From NCBI RefSeq assembly GCF_009192745.1, contig NZ_VTFV01000005.1, positions 62,001 to 126,000 on the forward strand: a stretch of 64,000 bases of DNA. Direction: 5' to 3'. This document shows, piece after piece, positions 1-6,970 of this stretch. The translations under genes and the position numbers were made by a program. The stretch is from Arthrobacter citreus. GTDB lineage: Bacteria > Actinomycetota > Actinomycetes > Actinomycetales > Micrococcaceae. The notes below the pieces were generated by a model, which was given only the letters and a program-made list of their open reading frames with translations, made no database searches and was not told where the DNA came from. Numbering within the stretch: the stretch's first letter is position 1; the number at the start of each line of letters is the position of its first letter.

Positions 1-414
1 GCCGATGGACTTGACCCGGCCGGACTTCTGCAGCTCGACGAGGGCCTTCCAGGTGTCCACGTACTTGCCCTGCTTCGGCTGCAGCCAGTGGATCAGGTAC
101 AGGTCCAGGTACTCAAGGCCGAGGCGCTCCATGGAGGCGTCGAAGGCTGCCAGGGTTTCTTCGTAGCCCTGGTCTGCGTTCCAGACCTTGGTGGTGATGA
201 ACATGTCTTCACGCGGCACGCTGGATGCGGCGATGGCGCGGCCCACGCCTGCTTCGTTGCCGTAGATCTTGGCGGTGTCGATGTGGCGGTAGCCGGCCTC
301 GAAAGCCATGCCCACGGTCTTTTCCGCGAGTTCGTCCTCGACCCGCCAGACGCCGTAGCCGAGCTGGGGAATGGTGTTGCCGTCATTAAAGGTGACGAGT
401 GGAGATGTAGTCAT
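1..414 (-). CDS. Aldo/keto reductase, partial (C-terminus off left edge)
   Basis: Only the first 138 residues lie in the window, and the 3' end runs off the left edge. The N-terminus (MTTSPLVTFNDGNTIPQLGY), the AGYRHIDTAKIYGNEAGVGR segment with the catalytic-type Asp and Tyr, and the LDLYLIHWL strand are typical of the AKR5/2,5-diketo-D-gluconate reductase branch. These are cytosolic NADPH-dependent oxidoreductases with a TIM-barrel fold. The ATG at 414 begins exactly at the conserved N-terminus. The substrate cannot be told from sequence. The gene lies about 100 bp downstream of a small hypothetical gene on the same strand, so shared transcription is possible but not shown. Confidence 0.9.
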   Translation of the reverse strand, partial: MTTSPLVTFNDGNTIPQLGYGVWRVEDELAEKTVGMAFEAGYRHIDTAKIYGNEAGVGRAIAASSVPREDMFITTKVWNADQGYEETLAAFDASMERLGLEYLDLYLIHWLQPKQGKYVDTWKALVELQKSGRVKSIG

Positions 415-512
415 GGTCACCATCCTCCACCCGGTGGCCCGGTCCCGCTGACCAAAAGGCCCGGTGTTTGCTGGACGCGAAATCGCAGCTTTTACTCTCG
501 CAGCGGGAATGC

Positions 513-971
513 CTAGGTTCGGGAGGCAGCCAGGACCCGTTCCGCCTCTGCAACGTCTTCCTCCACCAGAGCCGCGCGGCGACGAACATTTTCCACTCCG
601 GCGGAGGCAATGCCCCACCGCTCACCCTCCAGGCGGGACATGGCCGCGGCTTCTGCGGCGGCTGCCAGTGAATTGCCGGAACGGGAAAGTGCCCGGTGCA
701 CGGCGATCAGCCCGCCGGGAATGTCCTGGCCGGAGCTGGGAAGCTGTTTCTGGGCTCCGGCACAGACCGCCCGGACCCGTGGGAGCAGGCCAGCCAGGTT
801 GTTGGCGACCAGGGCCAGCTCGTTGTACAGGGCGTCGTCCTCGACCCCTTCCAGCATCTGGTGGTACCGGTCCAAGCCCCGGGTGAAGCGGTCGTGGGCG
901 CGGCGCCACACACCCTTGCCGAGTTCGGTGTCGTCCTTGCGCCCCTGGCGGGCTGCTGCGAAAAGTGCCAT
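513..971 (-). CDS. Hypothetical alpha-helical protein next to bpa
   Basis: This 152-residue protein has no signal peptide or membrane segment. It is rich in Ala, Glu, Arg and Leu and is probably mostly helical, for example through the stretches DRFTRGLDRYHQMLEGVEDD and VRRRAALVEEDVAEAERVLA. I do not recognise a named family. Its ATG lies 24 bp after the bpa stop codon on the same strand, so it is probably the last gene of a bpa transcript. That makes a link to the proteasome or to protein quality control possible, but this is only a neighbourhood inference. A TAGAAT hexamer lies about 10 bp before the start and could act as a separate promoter. Confidence 0.72.
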   Translation of the reverse strand: MALFAAARQGRKDDTELGKGVWRRAHDRFTRGLDRYHQMLEGVEDDALYNELALVANNLAGLLPRVRAVCAGAQKQLPSSGQDIPGGLIAVHRALSRSGNSLAAAAEAAAMSRLEGERWGIASAGVENVRRRAALVEEDVAEAERVLAASRT

Positions 972-995
972 CCTGCGGGAAATTCTACAGATACT

Positions 996-1718
996 CTACA
1001 AATACTGCCCCGGGCCGGCGTGGGGTTCCACGCGCGCACCCGCACCCGGCTGCTGTCCGGGCTGAGCGGCGGTACCTGTTCGCCTCGGTTCGCCGTTCTC
1101 GCCAACCACTATGCCGGGGGCCAGCACTGTGCCCGGAGGCAGTTGGCGCAGCTGAAGCCTGCTCTGAAGCTGCTGGTTGGCGGTCTGCTGGGCTGCGATC
1201 GCCGTCTGGATGCCGCGGAAGAGGCCTTCGAGCCACCCAACCAGCTGGGCCTGCGCAATGCGCAGCTCGGCATCCGTGGGGGTGGTGTCATCCGGGAACG
1301 GCAGGTTGATCCGCTCGAGTTCGGTCACCAGCTCCGGGGCCAGTCCGTCGTAGAGCTCCTTAAGGGAGCGCTCATGGATTTCAGCGAGCCGGTTCCGTGC
1401 CGCGTCGTCCAGCGGGGCGTTGCGGACCTCCTCCAGCAGCTGCTTGATCATGGTCCCTATCCGCATGACCTTGGCTGGCTCATCGACGAGCTCATTGAGT
1501 TTGGCCGGCCCTGATCTGCCCTCGTCAGACGGATGGGCAACTGCGGAATCGGGGGACTGTTCGCCGGTACCGGTTCCGGACTGGCCGGCACTGACCTGGC
1601 CCGGGGCGTGGGCCTGCTGGTCCGTCCCGTCCCGGTCAGGGGATTCCGGCGGCCTGGCGTCGGGTCCGCCGGAATTCCCCGGCCCGGCTGCGCCCGCTGA
1701 TCCGCTCTGTTCAGTCAT
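996..1718 (-). CDS. bpa: Bacterial proteasome activator Bpa/PafE
   Basis: This 240-residue protein matches Bpa (DUF2587; Mycobacterium tuberculosis Rv3780/PafE). It has a Gly/Pro/Ser-rich disordered N-terminus (about 1-70). A helical core follows at about 75-190 (VMRIGTMIKQLLEEVRNAPL, RLAEIHERSLKELYDGLAPE). A flexible tail ends in GQYL. In the characterised protein that C-terminal GQYL docks into pockets of the 20S alpha-ring and opens the gate without ATP. The ring-shaped activator recruits partly unfolded proteins such as HspR. Finding it implies 20S prcBA genes elsewhere in the genome. It sits 41 bp downstream of a small gene and 24 bp upstream of another, suggesting a three-gene operon. 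The SD is weak (GAGAG). Confidence 0.93.
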   Translation of the reverse strand: MTEQSGSAGAAGPGNSGGPDARPPESPDRDGTDQQAHAPGQVSAGQSGTGTGEQSPDSAVAHPSDEGRSGPAKLNELVDEPAKVMRIGTMIKQLLEEVRNAPLDDAARNRLAEIHERSLKELYDGLAPELVTELERINLPFPDDTTPTDAELRIAQAQLVGWLEGLFRGIQTAIAAQQTANQQLQSRLQLRQLPPGTVLAPGIVVGENGEPRRTGTAAQPGQQPGAGARVEPHAGPGQYL

Positions 1719-1759
1719 GAATTAATGCTCTCACGCCCGGTCCCGGTTGGTCCGGGGTG

Positions 1760-2011
1760 CTAGTCGCTTTCCAGCTCTTCCTCGCGCATTTGTGCATACT
1801 CACCGTCCGGGCTGAGCCCGGCCGCGTACTGGCCGGCGTTCAACTGCCCTGCCGTGTAGTGGTGCTCGTCGAACTCCGGGCCTGCCTCGGCATCCTGGGG
1901 AAGTCCGGCGTCCTCGGCCAGGTGTTCGTCCTCGTTGTCCGGTTCGGGCAGCGGGAGGCTGATGTCTTCGCGCAGGTGGGGGTCTTCGGGAAGGTCCTTG
2001 TTCTCTGCCAT
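1760..2011 (-). CDS. Small acidic hypothetical protein upstream of bpa
   Basis: An 83-residue, very acidic, low-complexity protein (MAENKDLPEDPHLREDISLP, ending MREEELESD) without membrane segments or Cys. It is probably disordered. I chose the ATG at 2011 over an in-frame start 16 codons upstream because the acidic character begins there and a GGGGG stretch lies just before it, although the spacing is short. The family is unknown to me. It lies 41 bp before bpa on the same strand. A cofactor or substrate link to Bpa is a guess from position only. Confidence 0.6.
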   Translation of the reverse strand: MAENKDLPEDPHLREDISLPLPEPDNEDEHLAEDAGLPQDAEAGPEFDEHHYTAGQLNAGQYAAGLSPDGEYAQMREEELESD

Positions 2012-2064
2012 TCCCCCAGCAAAGCAGTATCCCCGAACCGTCTCAACCCTCTCTCCCAACCACC

Positions 2065-2118
2065 GAGAGGCCAGTTGCGGCTCTTTTCAGGGCTGAAACG
2101 AGCCGTAACTGGCCTCTC
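2065..2118. terminator. 54-bp near-perfect palindrome, probable terminator of the cstA operon
   Basis: The left arm GAGAGGCCAGTTGCGGCTC (2065-2083) and right arm GAGCCGTAACTGGCCTCTC (2100-2118) pair at 18 of 19 positions, with the remaining pair G-U. The loop itself can fold (TTCAG/CTGAA). It begins 25 bp beyond the stop of the ybdD-type gene and has no T-run on either side. It could be an actinobacterial-style terminator without a U-tail, or a dispersed palindromic repeat. Confidence 0.6.
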
Positions 2119-2143
2119 TATGAGGGGGGAGGCTGCTACCGCA

Positions 2144-2335
2144 TCAGCAGCAGCGTCCGCCGGGGTTGGCGTCCTGCCGGTCCATCTTGTCCCGCCAGAA
2201 TTCCCGCTCGGTCAGCGGCGGGGAGGAACAGCCCGACGCCGCGTGGTGGGCTTGGTATTTACGGTAAGCGTCCTCCCCCATCACGTCACGGAAGAAGCGG
2301 ATGAATCCGCGCAGCTGCCCGACGACGGCGGTCAT
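2144..2335 (-). CDS. YbdD/YjiX family small protein (CstA partner)
   Basis: A 63-residue protein of the YbdD/YjiX (DUF466) family. It starts MTAVVGQLRGFIRFFRDVMG, followed by the family's Y-x-x-Y...H segment (AYRKYQAHHAASG) and a Cys-rich C-terminus (GGRCC). In Escherichia coli the equivalent small protein YbdD accompanies CstA, and YjiX accompanies the pyruvate transporter BtsT. They are thought to support transport. The ATG overlaps the cstA stop codon by one base (TGATG), so translation is coupled. This start was chosen over an in-frame ATG 16 codons upstream inside cstA. The YbdD-CstA pairing is standard for the family. Confidence 0.85.
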   Translation of the reverse strand: MTAVVGQLRGFIRFFRDVMGEDAYRKYQAHHAASGCSSPPLTEREFWRDKMDRQDANPGGRCC

Positions 2336-4632
2336 CAGTGCCCCGCCGGTGCCGGTTTTTTGTCCTCCGGCAACGCGTCCCACTGCGCCTGGAGTTCCTT
2401 CTCCTGCGGCGTGGCCAGGAAGCCTGCCGGGGCGAAGGTCCGCGACGGCACGGCAGGATCCTCGGCGCTCGGCGCACCCCCGGAACGGTAGGAGCGAACC
2501 GAGGCAATGACGGCGGTGATGATCACGATGATCGCCAGGGTCACGAACAGGATGGACAGGACACCCTGCACGAAGGTGTTCCGGACCACCGCTTCCATGG
2601 CCTCAACGGTCTTGGCCGTGCCGAAGCTGGTCTCTCCGGCGTCCAGGGCGTTGCGGAACGCGTTGTGCTGCGCCCAGTAACCCACGGCCGGGACCGGGGA
2701 GAAGATCTTGTACATCGAGGCCGTGATCGTAACGACGGAGGCGAAGGCCAGCGGCAGCACCACCACCCAGATGTACTTGAAGACGTTCTTCTTGGCCAGG
2801 ATCGCCAGGCAGATGGCCAGTGCTATGGCCGCCAGCAGCTGGTTGGCAATGCCGAACAGCGGGAAGAGCGTGTTGATGCCGCCCAGCGGGTCCGTCACTC
2901 CCATGATCAGGATGGATCCCCACCCCGCCACCATGATGGCCGTACAGATCCAGGCGCCGGTGCGCCACCCCGTATCCCGGAACTTCGGCACGAAGTTCCC
3001 GATCGAGTCCTGCAGCATAAAGCGGGCAACGCGGGTGCCGGCGTCCACGGCGGTGAGGATGAACAGCGCCTCGAACATGATGGCGAAGTGGTACCAGAAG
3101 GCCATCATTGCCGGTCCGCCGATGAAACTCTGCATGATCATCGCCAGTCCGACTGCCAGCGTGGGCGCACCGCCGGTGCGCGAAACAATCGACTCTTCAC
3201 CGACGTCGGATGCCAGGGAGGTGAGCATGTCCGGGGTGAGGTTCACGCCCACCAGACCCAGTGAGTTCACGAATGCAACGGCGCCCTCCACGGTTCCGCC
3301 GGTGGCGGCTGCGGAGGAGTTCATGGCGAAGTAGATCCCGCGGTCCAGGGAGATCGCTGCGACCAGGGCCATGATGGCCACGAAGGACTCCATCAGCATG
3401 CCTCCGTACCCAATGAAGCGGGTCTGGCGTTCCTTCATGATCATCTTCGGGGTGGTCCCGGAGGAGATCAGGGCGTGGAACCCGGAGAGCGCTCCGCACG
3501 CAATGGTGACGAACAGGAACGGGAAGAGCGGCCCGGCGACCACGGGACCGTCATCACGCGAGGCAAACTCGCTGAACGCGGGAACACTGATCTCCGGGCG
3601 GACGATGATGATGGCGACCGCGAGCATGACGATCGTGCCGATCTTCATGAACGTGGAGAGGTAGTCACGCGGTGCCAGGAGCAGCCAGACCGGCAGGACG
3701 GCGGCGATGAAGCCGTAGATGATGATGCCCCAGGCAATGGTCACCCGGTCCAGGGAGAAAATCGCGACGCCCCATTCGGTGTCGGCGATCCAGCCGCCGC
3801 CTACGATCGCGAGCATCAGCAGGACAAAGCCGATGATGGAGACTTCGCTGACCTTTCCGGGGCGCAGGTAACGCAGGTACACGCCCATGAACAGGGCGAT
3901 CGGGATGGTCATGGCCACGGAGAAGACACCCCAGGGGCTCTCCCCGAGGGCATTGACGACCACCAGCGCCAGGATGGCAACGATGATGATCATGATGGTC
4001 AGCGTGGCGATCAGCGCAGCAGTGCCGCCGATCAGGCCGAGTTCCTCGCGGGCCATCTGGCCCAGGGAACGGCCGCCGCGGCGCATGGAGAAGAACATAA
4101 CCAGGTAGTCCTGGACGGCGCCGGCGAGGATGACGCCCACGATGATCCAGACAGTACCGGGCAGATAGCCCATCTGGGCGGCCAGGACGGGGCCTACCAG
4201 CGGGCCGGCTCCGGCGATCGCGGCAAAGTGGTGTCCATAGAGCACGCGCCGGTCGGTGGCGGCATAGTCTTTGCCGTCTGCCTTGTACTCCGCGGGCGTG
4301 GCCCTGCGGTCATTGGGCTTGAGCAGGTGCCGCTCGATGTACTTCGAGTAGAACCGGTACCCGATCAGGTACGTACAGACCGCTGCGAAAACGAACCAGA
4401 TGGCATTGACCGTTTCGCCGCGGACGATCGCCAGCATGCTCCAGCTGACGCCGCCGAGCAGGGCGATGCCTACCCAAACCGCGATTTTCAGCGGGGTCCA
4501 GGTGCTGCGGCCTGCTTCGTCGTCATCGACGGCTACCGGCGGGAGGTCCGGATCCTGGACGAGGATGTCTGCGTCCCCGGCTGCGGGGTCCGGACGGTCC
4601 GGATCCCTCCGTCGCCGATTCTCTTCACTCAT
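2335..4632 (-). CDS. cstA: Carbon starvation protein CstA family transporter
   Basis: A 765-residue polytopic membrane protein of the CstA family. The first about 45 residues are charged and Asp/Pro-rich (cytosolic). More than a dozen hydrophobic segments follow, with the conserved blocks GAGPLVGPVLAAQMGYLPGT and AGAVQDYLVMFFSMRRGGRS. The last about 60 residues are hydrophilic. Characterised family members import pyruvate (CstA, BtsT) or have been linked to peptide uptake during carbon starvation, so pyruvate or peptide uptake is expected here. It is the first gene of a two-gene operon with a YbdD-type partner. The start ATG at 4632 follows an AAAGGGG SD that lies next to, and partly inside, a stem (see the separate entry), which suggests translational control. 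Confidence 0.93.
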   Translation of the reverse strand: MSEENRRRRDPDRPDPAAGDADILVQDPDLPPVAVDDDEAGRSTWTPLKIAVWVGIALLGGVSWSMLAIVRGETVNAIWFVFAAVCTYLIGYRFYSKYIERHLLKPNDRRATPAEYKADGKDYAATDRRVLYGHHFAAIAGAGPLVGPVLAAQMGYLPGTVWIIVGVILAGAVQDYLVMFFSMRRGGRSLGQMAREELGLIGGTAALIATLTIMIIIVAILALVVVNALGESPWGVFSVAMTIPIALFMGVYLRYLRPGKVSEVSIIGFVLLMLAIVGGGWIADTEWGVAIFSLDRVTIAWGIIIYGFIAAVLPVWLLLAPRDYLSTFMKIGTIVMLAVAIIIVRPEISVPAFSEFASRDDGPVVAGPLFPFLFVTIACGALSGFHALISSGTTPKMIMKERQTRFIGYGGMLMESFVAIMALVAAISLDRGIYFAMNSSAAATGGTVEGAVAFVNSLGLVGVNLTPDMLTSLASDVGEESIVSRTGGAPTLAVGLAMIMQSFIGGPAMMAFWYHFAIMFEALFILTAVDAGTRVARFMLQDSIGNFVPKFRDTGWRTGAWICTAIMVAGWGSILIMGVTDPLGGINTLFPLFGIANQLLAAIALAICLAILAKKNVFKYIWVVVLPLAFASVVTITASMYKIFSPVPAVGYWAQHNAFRNALDAGETSFGTAKTVEAMEAVVRNTFVQGVLSILFVTLAIIVIITAVIASVRSYRSGGAPSAEDPAVPSRTFAPAGFLATPQEKELQAQWDALPEDKKPAPAGH

Positions 4633-4701
4633 GGTGCTACCCCTTTGTCAGCAGTGCGGCCCTGCAGCAGCAGGGCGTGATGTGCGCCTGAGGGTAGCAC
4701 C
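4633..4701 (-). promoter_or_regulatory. cstA 5'-leader stem that occludes the ribosome binding site
   Basis: In the cstA mRNA the leader arm GGTGCTACCC (4692-4701 read on minus) is the exact complement of GGGTAGCACC, the ten bases directly before the cstA ATG (4633-4642). The closing arm takes in part of the AAAGGGG SD. Between the arms lies a second perfect hairpin, GCCCTGC-TGCT-GCAGGGC. Together they form a compact leader structure that should hide the SD when folded. No U-run follows, so control would be at translation rather than by termination. Confidence 0.55.
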
Positions 4702-4812
4702 GGCGATGCGGTGTGGATCACATACACGCCGGAGTGTGCGGCACCGGCCGCCGAACGGTCCTGGTTTGGCGGCCGGCGGGCGGACACGGCAAGCCGGGAA
4801 GTGCTGCGGCGG

Positions 4813-5790
4813 CTAAACGGTAAGCAGGACCTTGCCGGTGTGCTGGCCGGAGTCGAAGTACTCGTGGGCGGCTGCTGCCTCGGCCAGCGGGAACGTGCGG
4901 TCCACCAGCGGTTTGACGCTTCCGTCCTTGATGAGCGGCCAGACATACTCCCCGACGGCCGCCATGATGGCGCTCTTTTCCTCCACGGGCCGTGCACGCA
5001 GCGTCGTTCCCATGACCGCACAGCGCTTGCGCATCAGCGCGTTGAGGTCCAGTTCCGCCCGGGTGCCGCCCTGCAGTCCGATGATCACCAGGCGGCCCGC
5101 GACGGCGAGCGCGTCCACGTTGCGCTGCAGGTACTTGGCGCCCATAACGTCCAGGATGACGTCCGCCCCGTGCCCGTTGGTGGCGGCGCGGACCTCTTCT
5201 ACGAAGTCCTGTTCCTTGTAGTTGATCAGCACCTTGGCGCCGAGGCTGCGGGCGAGCTCCAGCTTTGCGGGGCTCGAGGCCGTCACCATGGGTACTGCTC
5301 CGAACGCAGCGACAAGCTGGATGGCCATGGTGCCGATACCGCCGGCGCCGCCGTGGATCAGCACATACTCGCCTTCACGCACTCCGGCGGCCATAAACAG
5401 GTTGGAGAAAACAGTTGCAGCAACTTCGGGCAGCGCGGCGGCAGTCACCAGGTCCATTTCCGGCGGGACCGGAAGCACCTGGCCTGCCGGGACTGCCACC
5501 TGCTCTGCGTAACCGCCGCCGGAGAGCAGGGCAACGACGTCGGCTCCCACTTCCAGCCCTTCGACGCCGGTGCCCACCGCGGCAACCCGCCCGGAGACTT
5601 CCAGGCCCGGATATTCAGGTGCCCCCGGGGGGACTGGATAGTTGCCCTGCCGCTGCAGTACGTCGGCCCGGTTGAGTCCCGCTGCGGCAACGTCGATGAG
5701 GACTTCACCGGGACCGGGGACGGGTGCGGGCACGTCGCGGGCGGCGAGGACCTCGGGGCCTCCTGGCTCGGTAATGACGATCGCTTTCAT
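4813..5790 (-). CDS. NAD(P)H quinone oxidoreductase, PIG3/zeta-crystallin type
   Basis: A 325-residue zinc-independent MDR-superfamily enzyme. The N-terminus MKAIVITEPGGPEVLAARDV, the GLNRADVLQRQGNYPVPPG segment and the nucleotide-binding motif LIHGGAGGIGTMAIQLVAAF (about residues 145-164) fit the PIG3 quinone oxidoreductase family. These cytosolic enzymes reduce quinones or related carbonyl compounds with NADPH. The zinc-binding Cys cluster of alcohol dehydrogenases is absent, as expected. The gene stands alone, with about 180 bp to cstA downstream and a tRNA gene on the opposite strand upstream. The physiological substrate is not predictable. Confidence 0.9.
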   Translation of the reverse strand: MKAIVITEPGGPEVLAARDVPAPVPGPGEVLIDVAAAGLNRADVLQRQGNYPVPPGAPEYPGLEVSGRVAAVGTGVEGLEVGADVVALLSGGGYAEQVAVPAGQVLPVPPEMDLVTAAALPEVAATVFSNLFMAAGVREGEYVLIHGGAGGIGTMAIQLVAAFGAVPMVTASSPAKLELARSLGAKVLINYKEQDFVEEVRAATNGHGADVILDVMGAKYLQRNVDALAVAGRLVIIGLQGGTRAELDLNALMRKRCAVMGTTLRARPVEEKSAIMAAVGEYVWPLIKDGSVKPLVDRTFPLAEAAAAHEYFDSGQHTGKVLLTV

Positions 5791-5856
5791 GATGCCTCCT
5801 GCGGAAGTGGGGAAGATTTTGGTGATTTGCGCTCATCTGCCAGACTACTAAGCGGA

Positions 5857-5944
5857 GGAAGGTTGTCCGAGCGGCCGATGGAGCTGGTCTTGAAAACCAG
5901 TGTGCGGTAACCCCGTACCAAGGGTTCGAATCCCTTACCTTCCG
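5857..5944 (+). tRNA. tRNA-Ser (anticodon UGA)
   Basis: An 88-nt class II tRNA. The acceptor arm GGAAGGT (5857-5863) pairs with ACCTTCC (5937-5943), with discriminator G at 5944. The anticodon stem is CTGGT/ACCAG around loop CTTGAAA, giving anticodon UGA at 5891-5893, with a long variable arm and a GGTTCGAATCC T-arm. The 3' CCA is not encoded (GCT follows), so it must be added by CCA transferase. About 150 bp with no gene follow the downstream terminator. Confidence 0.96.
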
Positions 5945-5991
5945 CTCATGCGGTGAAACAGCGAGTCCCCTCAGGGATGCAGCACTCCGTC

Positions 5992-6027
5992 AAAAAACGC
6001 CCCGGCCTGCAGACCGGGGCGTTTTTT
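5992..6027 (+). terminator. Rho-independent terminator after tRNA-Ser(UGA)
   Basis: CGCCCCGG (5998-6005) and CCGGGGCG (6014-6021) form a perfect 8-bp stem, preceded by six A and followed by six T. It lies about 50 bp after the tRNA and could work in both directions. Confidence 0.88.
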
Positions 6028-6178
6028 CATGCCTTCCTCGATGCCAATGCATATTGCTCCCGGATGTTACTTTGCCGATTTATAAGCATGCTTGCGGCGC
6101 ACATAGTCTCTTCTGGTGGTTTCCGGCCCATTGGGGGATGGAGAACCAAAACCAATCACCGCAGAAGGAGTTATTCGC

Positions 6179-6751
6179 ATGAATTCCGCCCGCCAGGTAC
6201 AACTGGCCCGCGCCGGAAAAGCCATCACGGCTGCCGCCTTTGCACTCGTGCTCGCAGGCTGCGGAGCCTCAGGCTCCACGGAAAAGGACGACCCGAAGTC
6301 CAGTGAGTCGCCCGCCGCGGCGTCGGCCTCGCCAAAAGCCGAGACCGTAGCCGATGAGGCAGCAGAGGAAGAGGTGTCTGCGGAAAGCGTCGACGCCGTC
6401 GACCTGAAGGTCGGAGACTGCCTGGTCGAGGACCCGGACGCTGAGGAGGTCGAAGCCGTAGACGTGCTTCCCTGCACCCAGCCGCATGACACTGAGGTCT
6501 ACGCGGCCATGAAGATGGAAGCGGGAGCGTACCCGGGCGAGGAAGCCGTGGATACGGCTGCCCAGGACTTCTGCCTCGCTGAGTTCGAGCCCTACATCGG
6601 CACGGACTACTCCGTTTCCGCCTTGGACATTGGTTACCTGTCTCCTACCCCGTCGTCCTGGACGCTGGGGAATGACCGCGAGATCCTCTGCACCGTCTAC
6701 CGCGTGGACGGCGAGAAGCTGAGCACCACGGTGAAGAACTCGAACGTCTAG
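6179..6751 (+). CDS. Lipoprotein with septum-formation-like domain
   Basis: A 190-residue secreted lipoprotein. Residues 1-28 form a lipoprotein signal ending in the lipobox LAGC (Cys28 is the predicted lipidated residue). An Ala/Ser/Glu-rich linker follows to about residue 75. The C-terminal domain starts at DLKVGDCLVEDPDAEEVEAV and carries Cys residues, a CTQPHDTEVYA motif and FCLAEFEPYIG. This is the pattern of the actinobacterial Septum_form (PF13845) family, whose biochemical role is not established. I chose the ATG at 6179 because of the AGAAGGAG SD and the signal peptide. It is monocistronic, with a strong terminator downstream. Confidence 0.83.
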   Translation: MNSARQVQLARAGKAITAAAFALVLAGCGASGSTEKDDPKSSESPAAASASPKAETVADEAAEEEVSAESVDAVDLKVGDCLVEDPDAEEVEAVDVLPCTQPHDTEVYAAMKMEAGAYPGEEAVDTAAQDFCLAEFEPYIGTDYSVSALDIGYLSPTPSSWTLGNDREILCTVYRVDGEKLSTTVKNSNV

Positions 6752-6765
6752 TTCCATTCGCCCAC

Positions 6766-6799
6766 AAAGGGGACCTAACCAAGCGGTTAGGTCCCCTTT
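6766..6799 (+). terminator. Strong hairpin terminator
   Basis: AAAGGGGACCTAACC (6766-6780) and its exact complement GGTTAGGTCCCCTTT (6785-6799) form a 15-bp stem around a 4-nt loop, 15 bp after the lipoprotein gene stop. Confidence 0.85.
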
Positions 6800-6970
6800 C
6801 TCGTATTTGTCAATAGTTCCCTGCCGTTAGGCCACCAAAGGGGTGGAATTCATATGCCTGTCACCCCGGGGTGGTATCCAGAAGGAGTTCACCGCACCCC
6901 TTGCCGATCTACCAGGGCCACTACCGCGAGCCCCCACACCGGCATCCGTTCCCCAAAGGAGCAATGAGGC

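Noticed and set aside
3475-4680. Plus-strand open frame of 401 codons across cstA
   Set aside because: Antisense to cstA; Asp/His/Gly-rich low-complexity translation.
4705-4735. CRP/GlxR-type site upstream of cstA (TGTGGATCACA)
   Set aside because: The half-site spacing does not fit the TGTGA-N6-TCACA consensus; it may be chance.
6859-6904. PHO box before the nuclease/nucleotidase gene
   Set aside because: A single GTTCACC at 6887 is present, but the neighbouring 11-bp-phased repeats expected of a PhoP site do not match.
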